Under the pieces are notes generated by a model. The model saw only the letters and a program-made list of their open reading frames with translations, was not told the DNA's origin and did not search any database. From CBIFVZ01 sp966185765 (lineage in GTDB: Bacteria > Pseudomonadota > Gammaproteobacteria > Enterobacterales > Enterobacteriaceae), in contig CBIFVZ010000049.1 in NCBI GenBank assembly GCA_966185765.1, positions 1 to 30,254 on the forward strand: DNA of 30,254 nt, in the 5' to 3' direction. Below, in pieces: positions 8,034-16,045 of the stretch (its first letter is position 1; each line of letters opens with the position of its first letter). A program made the translations under genes and the position numbers.

Positions 8034-8193
8034 GAGACTGATGCCTTACCGCATCCTGTCACAGACAGGATGGATGATACCCAATAAAAAATAAGTAAAA
8101 TCAATTTATTGATTTTCGCCCGCTAACCACAAAGAAGGAAAAAACGTTTTTTTCCTTCTTTGTCCGCAATCTGACGCCCTCGCTGGAGGGCGT
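8014..8193 (+). repeat. Terminator-nested structured repeat, copy A
   Basis: A 140-bp core (8034-8173, from GAGACTGATGCC to GCAATCTG) is flanked on both sides by the same 20-bp hairpin (8014-8033 and 8174-8193, stem ACGCCCTC/GAGGGCGT, loop GCTG), identical in both copies. The core holds three stem-loops: 8052-8072 (9-bp stem, loop ACA), 8097-8116 (9-bp stem, loop TT) and 8130-8162 (about 15-bp stem). The left hairpin is preceded by AAAA (T-run for the minus strand) and the right one followed by TTTTT (T-run for the plus strand), as if one bidirectional terminator had been split and its stem duplicated. A second copy with a different flanking hairpin lies at 20901-21087. It separates convergent pepD and dinB. 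Not a REP or ERIC element by sequence. Confidence 0.85.
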
Positions 8194-8200
8194 TTTTATT
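8174..8200 (+). terminator. Right half of split terminator; T-run serves pepD
   Basis: The second copy of the hairpin (8174-8193) runs straight into TTTTTATTT on the plus strand, giving a good rho-independent terminator for pepD, located beyond the repeat core. Confidence 0.8.
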
Positions 8201-8294
8201 TGCTGTGATAAGTGCACTGAAATGCGTCGTGCTAAAGACGTCCCGCCCACAGATTATGGTTGAGTAAGCAGGCAAGACGCGCTTTGAGATACCG

Positions 8295-9353
8295 TTACAG
8301 CCCCAGCACCAGCTGGCGCTCAAGCTGCGGGTCCAGCAGCGTCACGTGCAGGCCTACCAGCCGCACGCCGCGCTCACCGCGCCGCTCCTCCCAGGTTTTA
8401 CGCGCAGTCGCAATCAGATCTTCTTTGTTGAGACGGGGCCAGGTGTGCTCCTGCGTTGTCAGTTGAAAGTCGTTAAATTTGAGCTTTACTCCCTGACGGG
8501 CAATCAGCAACTGTGGATTAATGGCCGACAGCCTGCGCTCCAGCTCCGGATACAGGCGCTCGGTAATAATCGCTTCGCACTCTTCCCAGCTATGAATATC
8601 CTCGGCAAGCGTACGCTCCACGCCCACTGATTTACGCAGCCGCTCACTGCACACTTCACGTTCATCAATACCGTGGCTGCGCTCCCACAACACGCGGCCA
8701 AACTTGCCAAAGCGCTTGAGTAAGCGCGCCAGATCGCTCTTTTGTATGTCCGCACAGGTCAGTAACCCCATTTCTTCGAGCTTTGACGCCGTTACTTTGC
8801 CAACGCCGGGGATTTTCGCCAGCGGTAACGACAGCAGGAATGCCGGCATGTCTTCAGGCGTAATCACAAACTGACCGTTGGGTTTGTTGATGTCTGAGGC
8901 GATCTTGGCAAGGAATTTAACTGGCGCAACGCCTGCGGAAGCGGTGAGACTCAGTTCCTGGAAAATTGCCGTGCGGATCTGCTGGGCGATAAGCGTAGCC
9001 GAGCCTCGGCAATGGTCGCTGTCGGTCACGTCGAGGTAGGCCTCATCAAGCGATAACGGTTCAATACGGTCTGTGTAGCGGGAGAAGATTTCACGAATAT
9101 GGCTGGAGGCCTCTTTGTAAGCCTCAAACCGCCCAGGCAACAGTGTGAGATGCGGGCACAGACGCAGTGCGGTGGCCGTTGGCATTGCGCTGCGCACGCC
9201 ATATTTGCGCGCTGGATAGTTGGCAGTGCTGATAACACCGCGCCGCTCACGGCTGCCGCCGACGGCCAGCGGAATATCACGCAGCGCCGGGTTATCACGC
9301 ATCTCGACGGCTGCAAAAAAGCAGTCCATATCGACATGAATAATTTTACGCAT
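8295..9353 (-). CDS. dinB: DNA polymerase IV (DinB), Y-family translesion polymerase
   Basis: Error-prone SOS polymerase that bypasses N2-dG adducts and extends mismatched termini. Length 352 residues. Catalytic acidic residues are Asp8 (HVDMDCFF) and the Asp103-Glu104 pair (LSLDEAYLDV); Phe13 is the steric gate against ribonucleotides. Helix-hairpin-helix motif IPGVGKVTASKL follows in the thumb region, then the little-finger domain (about 240-340). The C-terminus QLVLGL is the beta-clamp binding peptide. A LexA box lies 18 bp upstream, so damage induction is expected. In E. coli dinB is followed by yafNOP; here it faces pepD across a repeat and is monocistronic. Confidence 0.98.
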   Translation of the reverse strand: MRKIIHVDMDCFFAAVEMRDNPALRDIPLAVGGSRERRGVISTANYPARKYGVRSAMPTATALRLCPHLTLLPGRFEAYKEASSHIREIFSRYTDRIEPLSLDEAYLDVTDSDHCRGSATLIAQQIRTAIFQELSLTASAGVAPVKFLAKIASDINKPNGQFVITPEDMPAFLLSLPLAKIPGVGKVTASKLEEMGLLTCADIQKSDLARLLKRFGKFGRVLWERSHGIDEREVCSERLRKSVGVERTLAEDIHSWEECEAIITERLYPELERRLSAINPQLLIARQGVKLKFNDFQLTTQEHTWPRLNKEDLIATARKTWEERRGERGVRLVGLHVTLLDPQLERQLVLGL

Positions 9354-9370
9354 ATCCGCTAACCTTCACA

Positions 9371-9386
9371 CTGTACAGATATACAG
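9371..9386 (-). promoter_or_regulatory. LexA operator (SOS box) of dinB
   Basis: CTGTACAGATATACAG fits the LexA consensus CTGT-N8-ACAG perfectly at both half-sites, with an AT-containing centre. It ends 18 bp before the dinB ATG, the expected place for a repressor site overlapping the promoter. Confidence 0.93.
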
Positions 9387-9536
9387 GATAACAAATCTAT
9401 CCCTGTGCGCAATGGTGAAATGTCACAGATGGAGGTGAAAGCAGATGGCAGGATGAGTGCTGCCTCGTCTTGCGAAGATAAAAGGTAAACCCATTGACAG
9501 TATTAACCTGTGCCACAGATACCGTCTGAGTTAGCA

Positions 9537-9569
9537 TAAAAAAACACCTCCCGGTCAGGAGGTGTTTTT
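9537..9569. terminator. Terminator of the nqr operon
   Basis: An 11-bp stem (AAAACACCTCC / GGAGGTGTTTT, loop CGGTCA) lies immediately downstream of nqrM, with seven or more T residues on the minus strand beyond the stem and T5 on the plus strand. It insulates nqr from dinB. Confidence 0.9.
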
Positions 9570-9571
9570 AT

Positions 9572-9787
9572 TTACACAATGCGGTTCTGGTTGAGCTTTT
9601 GCTCTCGCGCCATACGCGCCTTGCGGGCATCGCATGGCTCCGGGCAATCGCAGACCTTTTCCAGTCCCAGCGCGCCGATGCCGCCACAGCTGCCCTGAAG
9701 CGTTTTACGCTTCACGATGTAGCCCAGTGACATACCTGATATCACCAGTGCAAAGATAGTAAAGGTCGCCAGGAATACCGTTAACAT
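9572..9787 (-). CDS. nqrM: Na+-NQR maturation protein NqrM (DUF539)
   Basis: Small membrane-anchored protein needed for assembly of functional Na+-NQR; in Vibrio it is thought to deliver iron to the NqrD/NqrE metal site. The 71 residues comprise one N-terminal transmembrane helix (about 3-24), a basic stretch (VKRK), then a cysteine-rich segment with Cys34, Cys46, Cys48 and Cys52 (GSCGGIGALGLEKVCDCPEPC), the family hallmark. It starts 11 bp after nqrF with GGAGG as ribosome binding site and is the last gene of the operon. In Vibrio operons apbE lies between nqrF and nqrM; here it does not. Confidence 0.95.
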   Translation of the reverse strand: MLTVFLATFTIFALVISGMSLGYIVKRKTLQGSCGGIGALGLEKVCDCPEPCDARKARMAREQKLNQNRIV

Positions 9788-9798
9788 ACGTGCCTCCG

Positions 9799-11022
9799 TC
9801 AGCCGCCGAAGTCGTCGAGCAGGATGTTATCATCCTCCACGCCAAGATCTTTGAGCATCTTAATGACCGCAGCATTCATCATCGGCGGTCCACACATATA
9901 GAACTCGCAGTCTTCCGGCGCGGCATGGTCGCGCAGATAGTGCTCATACAATACATTGTGGATGAACCCCGTGTAGCCCGTCCAGTTATCTTCCGGCAAC
10001 GGCTCAGAGAGTGCGATGTGGAAGCTGAAGTTCGGGTTGTCACGCGCCAGCTGCTCAAACTCGTCCTGGTAGAACATTTCACGCAGCGAGCGAGCACCGT
10101 ACCAGAAGCTTATCTTGCGGTTGGTCTTGATGCGCTTGAGCTGATCGAAGATGTGCGAGCGCATCGGCGCCATACCGGCTCCGCCACCGACAAATACCAT
10201 TTCAGCCTCGGTTTCTTTGGCAAAGAACTCGCCAAATGGCCCGGAAATAGTCACCTTGTCACCCGGTTTGAGCGACCAGATGTAGGATGACATAATGCCC
10301 GGCGGTGCATCCGGCACGCTCGGCGGCGGCGTGGCAATACGCACGTTGAGCATAATGATCCCCGCCTCTTCCGGGTAGTTCGCCATCGAATACGCGCGCA
10401 CGCACGGCTCTTTGACCTCTGAGCGGAAACGGAACAGGTTGAACTTGTCCCAGTCGCCCCGGTACTCGTCAGGCACGTCGAAATCCGCATACTCTACCGT
10501 GTGCGGCCCGCACTCAATCTGGATGTAACCACCGGCGCGGAACGGTACGACTTCGCCTTCGGGAATTTTCAGCTTCAGTTCTTTAATGAAGGTCGCTTTG
10601 TTATCGTTAGAGATAACCTCGCACTCCCATTTTTTGACGCCAAAGATCTCTTCCGGCAGCTCAATTTTCATGTTCTGCTTCACCGCCACCTGGCAGGCCA
10701 GACGGCAGCCCTCTTTCGCCTCACGCCTGGTGATGTGCGAAAGCTCGGTCGGCAGGATTTCACCGCCACCCTCTTTCACCGTGACGCGACACTGGCCGCA
10801 GGAGCCGCCGCCACCACAGGCCGAGGAGATAAAAATCCCCTGGCCCGACAACGTGTTGAGCAGCTTGTCACCCGCCGGGGTGCGAAACTGTTTGTCGGCT
10901 TCGTTATTGATTTCAATAACCACGTCGCCGCTATTTACAAGTCTGGAGCGGGCAAACAAAATCAGCAGCACCAGCGCCAGAACAATCAGCGTAAACATCA
11001 CTACGCCAAGAATAATTTCCAT
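9799..11022 (-). CDS. nqrF: Na+-NQR subunit F (NADH dehydrogenase, FAD and 2Fe-2S)
   Basis: Electron entry subunit: oxidises NADH through FAD and passes electrons to a 2Fe-2S cluster. 407 residues: an N-terminal membrane helix (3-25), a plant-type ferredoxin domain with cluster cysteines Cys69, Cys75, Cys78 and Cys110 (ACGGGGSCGQC ... C), an FAD-binding domain (RAYSMANYPEE) and a C-terminal NADH-binding domain (VGGGAGMAPMRS, YMCGPPMM). It ends with the conserved DDFGG. Fifth intergenic junction of the operon: 12 bp after nqrE. Confidence 0.98.
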   Translation of the reverse strand: MEIILGVVMFTLIVLALVLLILFARSRLVNSGDVVIEINNEADKQFRTPAGDKLLNTLSGQGIFISSACGGGGSCGQCRVTVKEGGGEILPTELSHITRREAKEGCRLACQVAVKQNMKIELPEEIFGVKKWECEVISNDNKATFIKELKLKIPEGEVVPFRAGGYIQIECGPHTVEYADFDVPDEYRGDWDKFNLFRFRSEVKEPCVRAYSMANYPEEAGIIMLNVRIATPPPSVPDAPPGIMSSYIWSLKPGDKVTISGPFGEFFAKETEAEMVFVGGGAGMAPMRSHIFDQLKRIKTNRKISFWYGARSLREMFYQDEFEQLARDNPNFSFHIALSEPLPEDNWTGYTGFIHNVLYEHYLRDHAAPEDCEFYMCGPPMMNAAVIKMLKDLGVEDDNILLDDFGG

Positions 11023-11034
11023 AACTAATCGCCC

Positions 11035-11631
11035 TTATAACTGCACGCCGGAGAATGACATAAAGCCCAGCGCCATCAGTCCCGTGGTGATGAAGGTGAT
11101 GCCGAGCCCACGCAGTCCCGCCGGGACGTTGGCGTATTTCATTTTTTCACGCAGCCCCGCCAGCGCCACAATGGCCAGCATCCAGCCAATCCCCGAACCA
11201 AAGCCGTAGACAATGGATTCGGTAAAGGTGTAATCACGCTGCACCATGAAGGACACACCACCAAAGATGGCGCAGTTTACGGCGATAAGCGGCAGGAAGA
11301 TGCCCAGCGCGTTATAAAGCGACGGGAAGAAACGGTCGAGGATCATCTCCAGAATCTGTACCAGAGCGGCAATAACGCCGATAAAGGTAATAAAGTTCAG
11401 GAAGCTCAGATCGACGCCTTCAACAATAGCGCCATCACGCAGCACCAGGTTGTAGACGAGGTTGTTGACCGGCACCGCAATGCTCAGCACCACGGTAACC
11501 GCAATACCCAGACCAAAAGAGGTGGAGACTTTCTTTGATACCGCGAGGAAAGTACACATACCGAGGAAGAAGGCCAACGCCATGTTCTCAACGAACACCG
11601 CACGGACAAACAGACTAATAAAATGGTCCAT
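11035..11631 (-). CDS. nqrE: Na+-NQR subunit E
   Basis: Integral membrane subunit of 198 residues with six predicted helices. Together with NqrD it holds an iron centre between the halves of the membrane domain; the ligand cysteines are Cys26 (LGMCTFLAV) and Cys120 (VNCAIFGG). NqrD and NqrE share an inverted-topology fold and resemble RnfE/RnfA. The Shine-Dalgarno GGAG is embedded in the last codons of nqrD, three bases separating the genes, so translation is likely coupled. Confidence 0.98.
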   Translation of the reverse strand: MDHFISLFVRAVFVENMALAFFLGMCTFLAVSKKVSTSFGLGIAVTVVLSIAVPVNNLVYNLVLRDGAIVEGVDLSFLNFITFIGVIAALVQILEMILDRFFPSLYNALGIFLPLIAVNCAIFGGVSFMVQRDYTFTESIVYGFGSGIGWMLAIVALAGLREKMKYANVPAGLRGLGITFITTGLMALGFMSFSGVQL

Positions 11632-11634
11632 GAT

Positions 11635-12273
11635 TTACTCCTTCTCCTGCTGTTCTGGCTTCCAGGTACGCAGCGCCCAAATGAGCAGACCAATCAGGAA
11701 GAACGCGCTCGGTGCCAGCAGGAACATGCCGTTTGGCAGATACCAGCCGCCGTTTTGCACGGTTTCCATGACGGTGACGCCAAACAGTTTGCCCGAGCCA
11801 ATCAGCTCACGCACAAAGGCTACCACCAGCAGAATCGCACCGTAACCAATACCGTTACCGATGCCGTCCATAAAGCTCGCCAGCGGCGGTGACTTCATGG
11901 CGTAGGCTTCAGCGCGGCCCATCACGATACAGTTGGTGATAATCAGGCCCACAAACACGGAGAGCTGTTTGGAGATTTCATAGGCAAAGGCGCGCAGCAG
12001 CTGATCCACCACGATTACCAGCGAGGCGATAATGGCCATCTGCACAATAATGCGCACGCTGTTGGGGATGTGATGGCGGATCATGGAGATAAACATGCTG
12101 GAAAACGCTGTGACGAGCGTTACCGCAATTGCCATCACAAACGCTGTTTCAAGCTTAGTTGTCACCGCCAGGGCAGAACAAATACCCAGAATCTGCAGCG
12201 CAATCGGGTTGTTATCAATAAGTGGTGAAACTACCAGCTTTTTGATTTCTTTCATGTTGCTCATTTCAGCCAT
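11635..12273 (-). CDS. nqrD: Na+-NQR subunit D
   Basis: Membrane subunit paired with NqrE around the shared iron centre; cysteines Cys32 (LGICSALAVTTK) and Cys115 (TNCIVMGRAEA) are present. The frame opens with a GTG at 12291, but AAGGAG lies over that codon, so the ATG at 12273, 9 bases after the site, is the probable start, giving 212 residues and overlapping the nqrC stop by 8 bases (ATGGCTGA). This overlap suggests translational coupling. Six hydrophobic helices are apparent. Confidence 0.95.
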   Translation of the reverse strand: MAEMSNMKEIKKLVVSPLIDNNPIALQILGICSALAVTTKLETAFVMAIAVTLVTAFSSMFISMIRHHIPNSVRIIVQMAIIASLVIVVDQLLRAFAYEISKQLSVFVGLIITNCIVMGRAEAYAMKSPPLASFMDGIGNGIGYGAILLVVAFVRELIGSGKLFGVTVMETVQNGGWYLPNGMFLLAPSAFFLIGLLIWALRTWKPEQQEKE

Positions 12274-13057
12274 TATTGAGCACTCCTTCACGTACCTGCT
12301 TCAGGAAAGGACCAAAACCCAGCTCGCCCATCCAGAAGTCAAAACTGTGCTGTACACCGTTTGCGGTAAGCGTTGCACCGGACAGACCGTCAACCGCGTA
12401 TTCGTTGCCCGGCTGTGCGCCGCCTTTCACAACACGAATAGCCGGGTTGCCTTTCTCGTCGAGCACTTTTTTGCCAATCCACTGACGACGCCAGTTCGGG
12501 TTTTCGATTTCGCCACCCAGCCCCGGGGTTTCCCCGTGATCGTAGTAGGTCAGCCCATCAATCGTGCGCCCGTCGGTGCCGAGTGCCACAAACGCATGCA
12601 TCACCGACCACAGACCGTTGCCGTAGACCGGCAGAATCAGCTGCTGTACTTTCTGCTGCTCATCACGCACCAGCCAGATCTCAACCACATTACTGCGGCG
12701 TTTAAGACCAGCGGGGTCTTGTGCTGCATCAAGCGCAATGCTCTGCTGCGGATCACGCAGCGCTTTGGCTTCACTGAAGCTTGCCGGGTCTTTATCCAGC
12801 AAATTGCCGCTTGGCAGGTCAACCAGGCGAGGAGAGATACGCGCGTTAAACACCTCGCGAATCTGCTCACCGCTCATACCAGGCTGCATCAGTCCGGCAA
12901 CATCAAGGATGTTGCGCTGTTTATCCAGCTCTCGCTGTTCGGTCTGGCGCGCTTTGAGACCAACCGCCGACCCGGCGACAATCACCGAGCACACCAGGCA
13001 AAGCATAATGACCACCAGCAACGTTTTGCCGATGCTGTCGTTTCCTTTGTTAGCCAC
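12266..13057 (-). CDS. nqrC: Na+-NQR subunit C (covalent FMN)
   Basis: Single-span periplasmic-facing subunit with a covalently bound FMN. 263 residues: cytoplasmic N-terminus, membrane helix (about 12-33), then the periplasmic FMN-binding domain. The flavinylation motif DGLSGATLT places the acceptor at Thr229. Attachment needs an ApbE-type FMN transferase, and no apbE lies in this operon. The gene overlaps nqrB by 8 bases and nqrD by 8 bases. Confidence 0.98.
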   Translation of the reverse strand: MANKGNDSIGKTLLVVIMLCLVCSVIVAGSAVGLKARQTEQRELDKQRNILDVAGLMQPGMSGEQIREVFNARISPRLVDLPSGNLLDKDPASFSEAKALRDPQQSIALDAAQDPAGLKRRSNVVEIWLVRDEQQKVQQLILPVYGNGLWSVMHAFVALGTDGRTIDGLTYYDHGETPGLGGEIENPNWRRQWIGKKVLDEKGNPAIRVVKGGAQPGNEYAVDGLSGATLTANGVQHSFDFWMGELGFGPFLKQVREGVLNNG

Positions 13058-14288
13058 GCAACTTCCTCCGCTTAACGTTGGCCTGCACCACCAGATAATC
13101 GAACAGCGGTGCGAAGAGGTTGGCGAACAGAATCGCCAGCATCATGCCTTCCGGATAGGCCGGGTTAACCACGCGGATCAGCACACACATCACGCCAATC
13201 AGCGCGCCGTACCACCATTTACCTTTATTGGTAAACGAAGCGGAAACCGGATCGGTTGCCATAAACATCATGCCGAAGGCAAAACCCCCCAGCACCAGAT
13301 GCCAGTACCACGGCATGGCGAACATGGGGTTGGTGTCAGAGCCAATGAGGTTAAACAGCGTTGCCGTTGCCACCATGCCCAACATCACGCCTGCGACAAT
13401 GCGCCAGGACGCCACGCGACCAAAGATGATAATCGCCCCGCCCAGCAGAATCATGAGCGTAGACACTTCGCCAATGGAGCCAGGAATATTGCCAAGGAAA
13501 GCGTCCATCCAGGTCACAGGTTGACCGGTAGACACATTAACCAACGCTTCGCCACCTTTGCTCGCCCACTGTGCAAGCGGGGTTGCGCCGGAGAAACCGT
13601 CAGCGGCCGTCCATACCAGATCACCGGAGATTTGTGCCGGATAAGCAAAGAACAGGAAAGCTCGCCCTGCCAGCGCCGGGTTGAGGAAGTTACGCCCGGT
13701 GCCACCAAAGACTTCTTTAGCAATCACCACACCAAAGCTGATGCCGAGCGCAGCCTGCCACAGCGGCAGTGTTGGCGGCACAATCAGTGCAAAGAGGATG
13801 GAGGTAACAAAGAAACCTTCGTTGATTTCATGCTTGCGGATAATCGCAAACAGTACTTCCCAGAAGCCGCCGACCAGGAACACCACCAGGTAAATCGGCA
13901 CAAACCAGATGGCCCCGAGGGTCATCATGCTTGCCCAGCCTGCATCAGCACTGAAGTTCACACCCAGAAGCTGGGCCAGCTGCCAGTGCCAGTCGCCGTT
14001 CAGGACCTGCTGGAGCTGCTCTGCGCCGTAAAGCTTATTAAGCGCCGTAATACTTTCGTGGCCGACGTTATACATGCCCCAGAACATGGCCGGAAAGACT
14101 GCCAGCCACACCAGAATCATCATGCGCTTCAGATCGATAGCGTCACGCACGTGAGATGCACCGCGTGTGACCTGGCCTGGTGTATAAAAGATGGTTGCCG
14201 TTGCTTCATAAAGCGGATACCACTTTTCCAGCTTGCCACCTGCGGTAAAGTGCGGCTCTATTTTTTCGAAAAACTGCTTCAAGCCCAT
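13050..14288 (-). CDS. nqrB: Na+-NQR subunit B (covalent FMN, riboflavin, quinone site)
   Basis: Largest membrane subunit, central to Na+ translocation and quinone reduction. 412 residues with about ten hydrophobic helices. The second flavinylation motif, DGFSGATPLAQ, puts covalent FMN on Thr236, the same number as in Vibrio cholerae NqrB. The segment GRNFLNPALAGRAFLFFAYP (residues 198-217) is a conserved membrane part. It begins three bases after the nqrA stop codon. Confidence 0.98.
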   Translation of the reverse strand: MGLKQFFEKIEPHFTAGGKLEKWYPLYEATATIFYTPGQVTRGASHVRDAIDLKRMMILVWLAVFPAMFWGMYNVGHESITALNKLYGAEQLQQVLNGDWHWQLAQLLGVNFSADAGWASMMTLGAIWFVPIYLVVFLVGGFWEVLFAIIRKHEINEGFFVTSILFALIVPPTLPLWQAALGISFGVVIAKEVFGGTGRNFLNPALAGRAFLFFAYPAQISGDLVWTAADGFSGATPLAQWASKGGEALVNVSTGQPVTWMDAFLGNIPGSIGEVSTLMILLGGAIIIFGRVASWRIVAGVMLGMVATATLFNLIGSDTNPMFAMPWYWHLVLGGFAFGMMFMATDPVSASFTNKGKWWYGALIGVMCVLIRVVNPAYPEGMMLAILFANLFAPLFDYLVVQANVKRRKLRG

Positions 14289-14291
14289 CGG

Positions 14292-15635
14292 TTATCCTTC
14301 CTGCTCGATGCGGGTTAATACGTCACGCAGGATTGCGCCATATTCATATTTCCCCGGACAGACATACGTACACAGCGCCAGATCTTCTTCATCCAGCTCC
14401 AGGCAACCGAGGGCCTGAGCGCCATCTGTGTCTCCAGCCAGCAAATCACGCAGCAGCATGGTTGGCAGGATGTCCAGGGGCATGACGCGCTCGTAGTTAC
14501 CAATGGGCACCATCGCACGCTCGCCGCCGTGGGTGTCGGTTGAGAAGTTAAAGAGACGGTGCTTGAGGAAGTGCCCCAGAGTAGTACGGGTGACAGAGAA
14601 TTTGTCTTTGCCTGGCGCAATCCAGCCCAGAAACTCTTTCTCACGCCCTTCTTTGAGTACGGTAATCTGCAAATGGAAACGACCAAGGAAAGCATGCGGG
14701 CCGCTTGCCTGGCTACCGCTCAGTACGGAGCCTGAGACGATACGGTTTTCCCCCTCCTGAAGCTCACCCTGAGTGAGATCCAGGACAGAGGCGCCCAGCA
14801 CGGTGCGTAGCAGACGCGGCTGTTTTACCTGCGGACCGCCGAGTGCGATAACGCGCTCGGTCCACAGCACGCCTTCCACCATCAGTTTGCCAATAGCGAT
14901 AACGTCCTGGTAATTGAGATGCCACACCTGTTTGTTCAGGCTAACTGGCTCAAGGAAGTGGATGTGGGTGCCCGGGAGACCCGCAGGGTGCGGTCCGGCA
15001 AATTCATTAAACGTGACCTGTGCTGCCGGATGGCCGCCCAGCATGCCGCCGCTTGCCTGGCACACGTGGACTTTGCCCTCAGTCAGGCGTGTGAGCACCG
15101 TCAGGCCAGCATCGAACATAGCGCGCTGTGCTTTGATAATCGGCTGCGGATCGGCGGCCAGCGGATTGGTATCAATGGCGGTCACGAAAATAGCCGCAGG
15201 CTGGCTGCCTGGCACCGGCGCTTTACTGAAAGGGCGTGTGCGCAGCGCCGTCCACAGGCCAGAGGCCAGCAGCTGGCGTTCAACGGCTTCTCGCGACAGT
15301 GTCGCCAGTTCGTCAACGGCGTGGCGCGCAAATTCGACCTGCTCATCGCCTTCAACAGCAATCACGACGGATTGCAGCACGCGGCGTTCGCCGCGATGGA
15401 TTGCCTCAACGGTGCCACTTGCCGGCGCAGTATAAAAGATCCCAGGGTTTTTCTTATCTTCAAACAGCGCCTGTCCCTTGCGTACCCGGTCGCCTTCCCG
15501 GACCAGCATAGAGGGACGCATGCCAATATACTCTTCTCCCAACAGTGCCACGTGCCGGGGCATTGGGCATTCATCAATGCGCTGCTCCGGTACGCCTGCT
15601 ATAGGCAGACTGAGCCCTTGTTTTATTTTGATCAT
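14292..15635 (-). CDS. nqrA: Na+-NQR subunit A
   Basis: Cytoplasmic subunit of the sodium-pumping NADH:quinone reductase, docked on NqrB near the quinone site. The frame is open to 15809, but the ATG at 15635 (MIKIKQGLSLPIAG) gives the family N-terminus and 447 residues, the normal length; the upstream extension resembles no known NqrA. No clear Shine-Dalgarno sequence precedes it (TTAACCTTATG). Features include a barrel-sandwich-like N-terminal domain with GxxVxxGQ-type loop (REGDRVRKGQALFEDKK) and a C-terminal cysteine-containing CTYVCPGKYEYG stretch. It is the first gene of nqrABCDEF-nqrM, with inverted repeats in its leader. Confidence 0.97.
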   Translation of the reverse strand: MIKIKQGLSLPIAGVPEQRIDECPMPRHVALLGEEYIGMRPSMLVREGDRVRKGQALFEDKKNPGIFYTAPASGTVEAIHRGERRVLQSVVIAVEGDEQVEFARHAVDELATLSREAVERQLLASGLWTALRTRPFSKAPVPGSQPAAIFVTAIDTNPLAADPQPIIKAQRAMFDAGLTVLTRLTEGKVHVCQASGGMLGGHPAAQVTFNEFAGPHPAGLPGTHIHFLEPVSLNKQVWHLNYQDVIAIGKLMVEGVLWTERVIALGGPQVKQPRLLRTVLGASVLDLTQGELQEGENRIVSGSVLSGSQASGPHAFLGRFHLQITVLKEGREKEFLGWIAPGKDKFSVTRTTLGHFLKHRLFNFSTDTHGGERAMVPIGNYERVMPLDILPTMLLRDLLAGDTDGAQALGCLELDEEDLALCTYVCPGKYEYGAILRDVLTRIEQEG

Positions 15636-16045
15636 AAGGTTAAGTACGTATGGATTATCGTTATTGCGCCGTGACTCGCACGGCGCCTGAGTGATATCAC
15701 TTCCGTCAGACGGAAAGGAAAAAGATGGTAACTGAAGGGTACGCCGCCCAAACGGCTGAATACCTTCAATTCTTATCCTTATATCGATTTTCGCGCGTAA
15801 TTTTAGCACTAATTGCTCTTAAAACGGCAGCACTACCGCCTGCACAAGGTCAACAATGCGAACGGTGGCGCAACTTTTGGTGTAAAAAAAAGCATGAAAA
15901 CATTTCTTACGTGTAAAACACGCTGGCACCGCTTGCGAAAAACAATAGTGGTGATAATGTGAGCGCTTAATTCCAGAGCAATCTGATTCAGGGCAGTCTT
16001 TGCCGTTCAGGCTTGTATTATCGGTTTATCAAGGAAATCCGTTGT
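15636..16045. other. Intergenic region between divergent nqrA and dpaA
   Basis: This 410-bp gap must carry the promoters of the nqr operon (minus) and dpaA (plus). The nqrA-proximal 80 bases contain the inverted repeats listed separately. The centre (about 15770-15930) is AT-rich with runs of A and T. No convincing gene is seen; the open frames inside are short and lack family similarity. I could not assign a -35/-10 pair with confidence. Confidence 0.6.
15666..15716. promoter_or_regulatory. Three adjacent inverted repeats in the nqrA leader
   Basis: Within 51 bases there are a stem-loop GCGCCGTG/CACGGCGC (15666-15686, loop ACTCG), a perfect 10-bp palindrome GTGATATCAC (15691-15700) and a 15-bp inverted repeat TTCCGTC-A-GACGGAA (15701-15715). 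They lie 31-80 bases upstream of the nqrA start codon. They could be protein operators or an RNA structure near the ribosome binding region; no regulator is identified from sequence. Confidence 0.5.

Noticed and set aside
8130..8162. Third hairpin of repeat copy A as an independent terminator
   Set aside because: The stem is A/T and pyrimidine/purine rich with its T-run inside the stem rather than after it, and it is conserved as part of the repeat core.
9494..9525. TTGACA hexamer on the plus strand between dinB and nqrM, possible small-RNA promoter ending in the 9541-9569 hairpin
   Set aside because: No acceptable -10 hexamer at 16-18 bp, and the resulting RNA would be little more than the nqr terminator itself.
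12738..14318. A 526-codon open frame on the plus strand across nqrB and nqrC
   Set aside because: It is antisense to two complete, conserved nqr genes, has histidine/proline/arginine-rich composition typical of shadow frames and no family motif.
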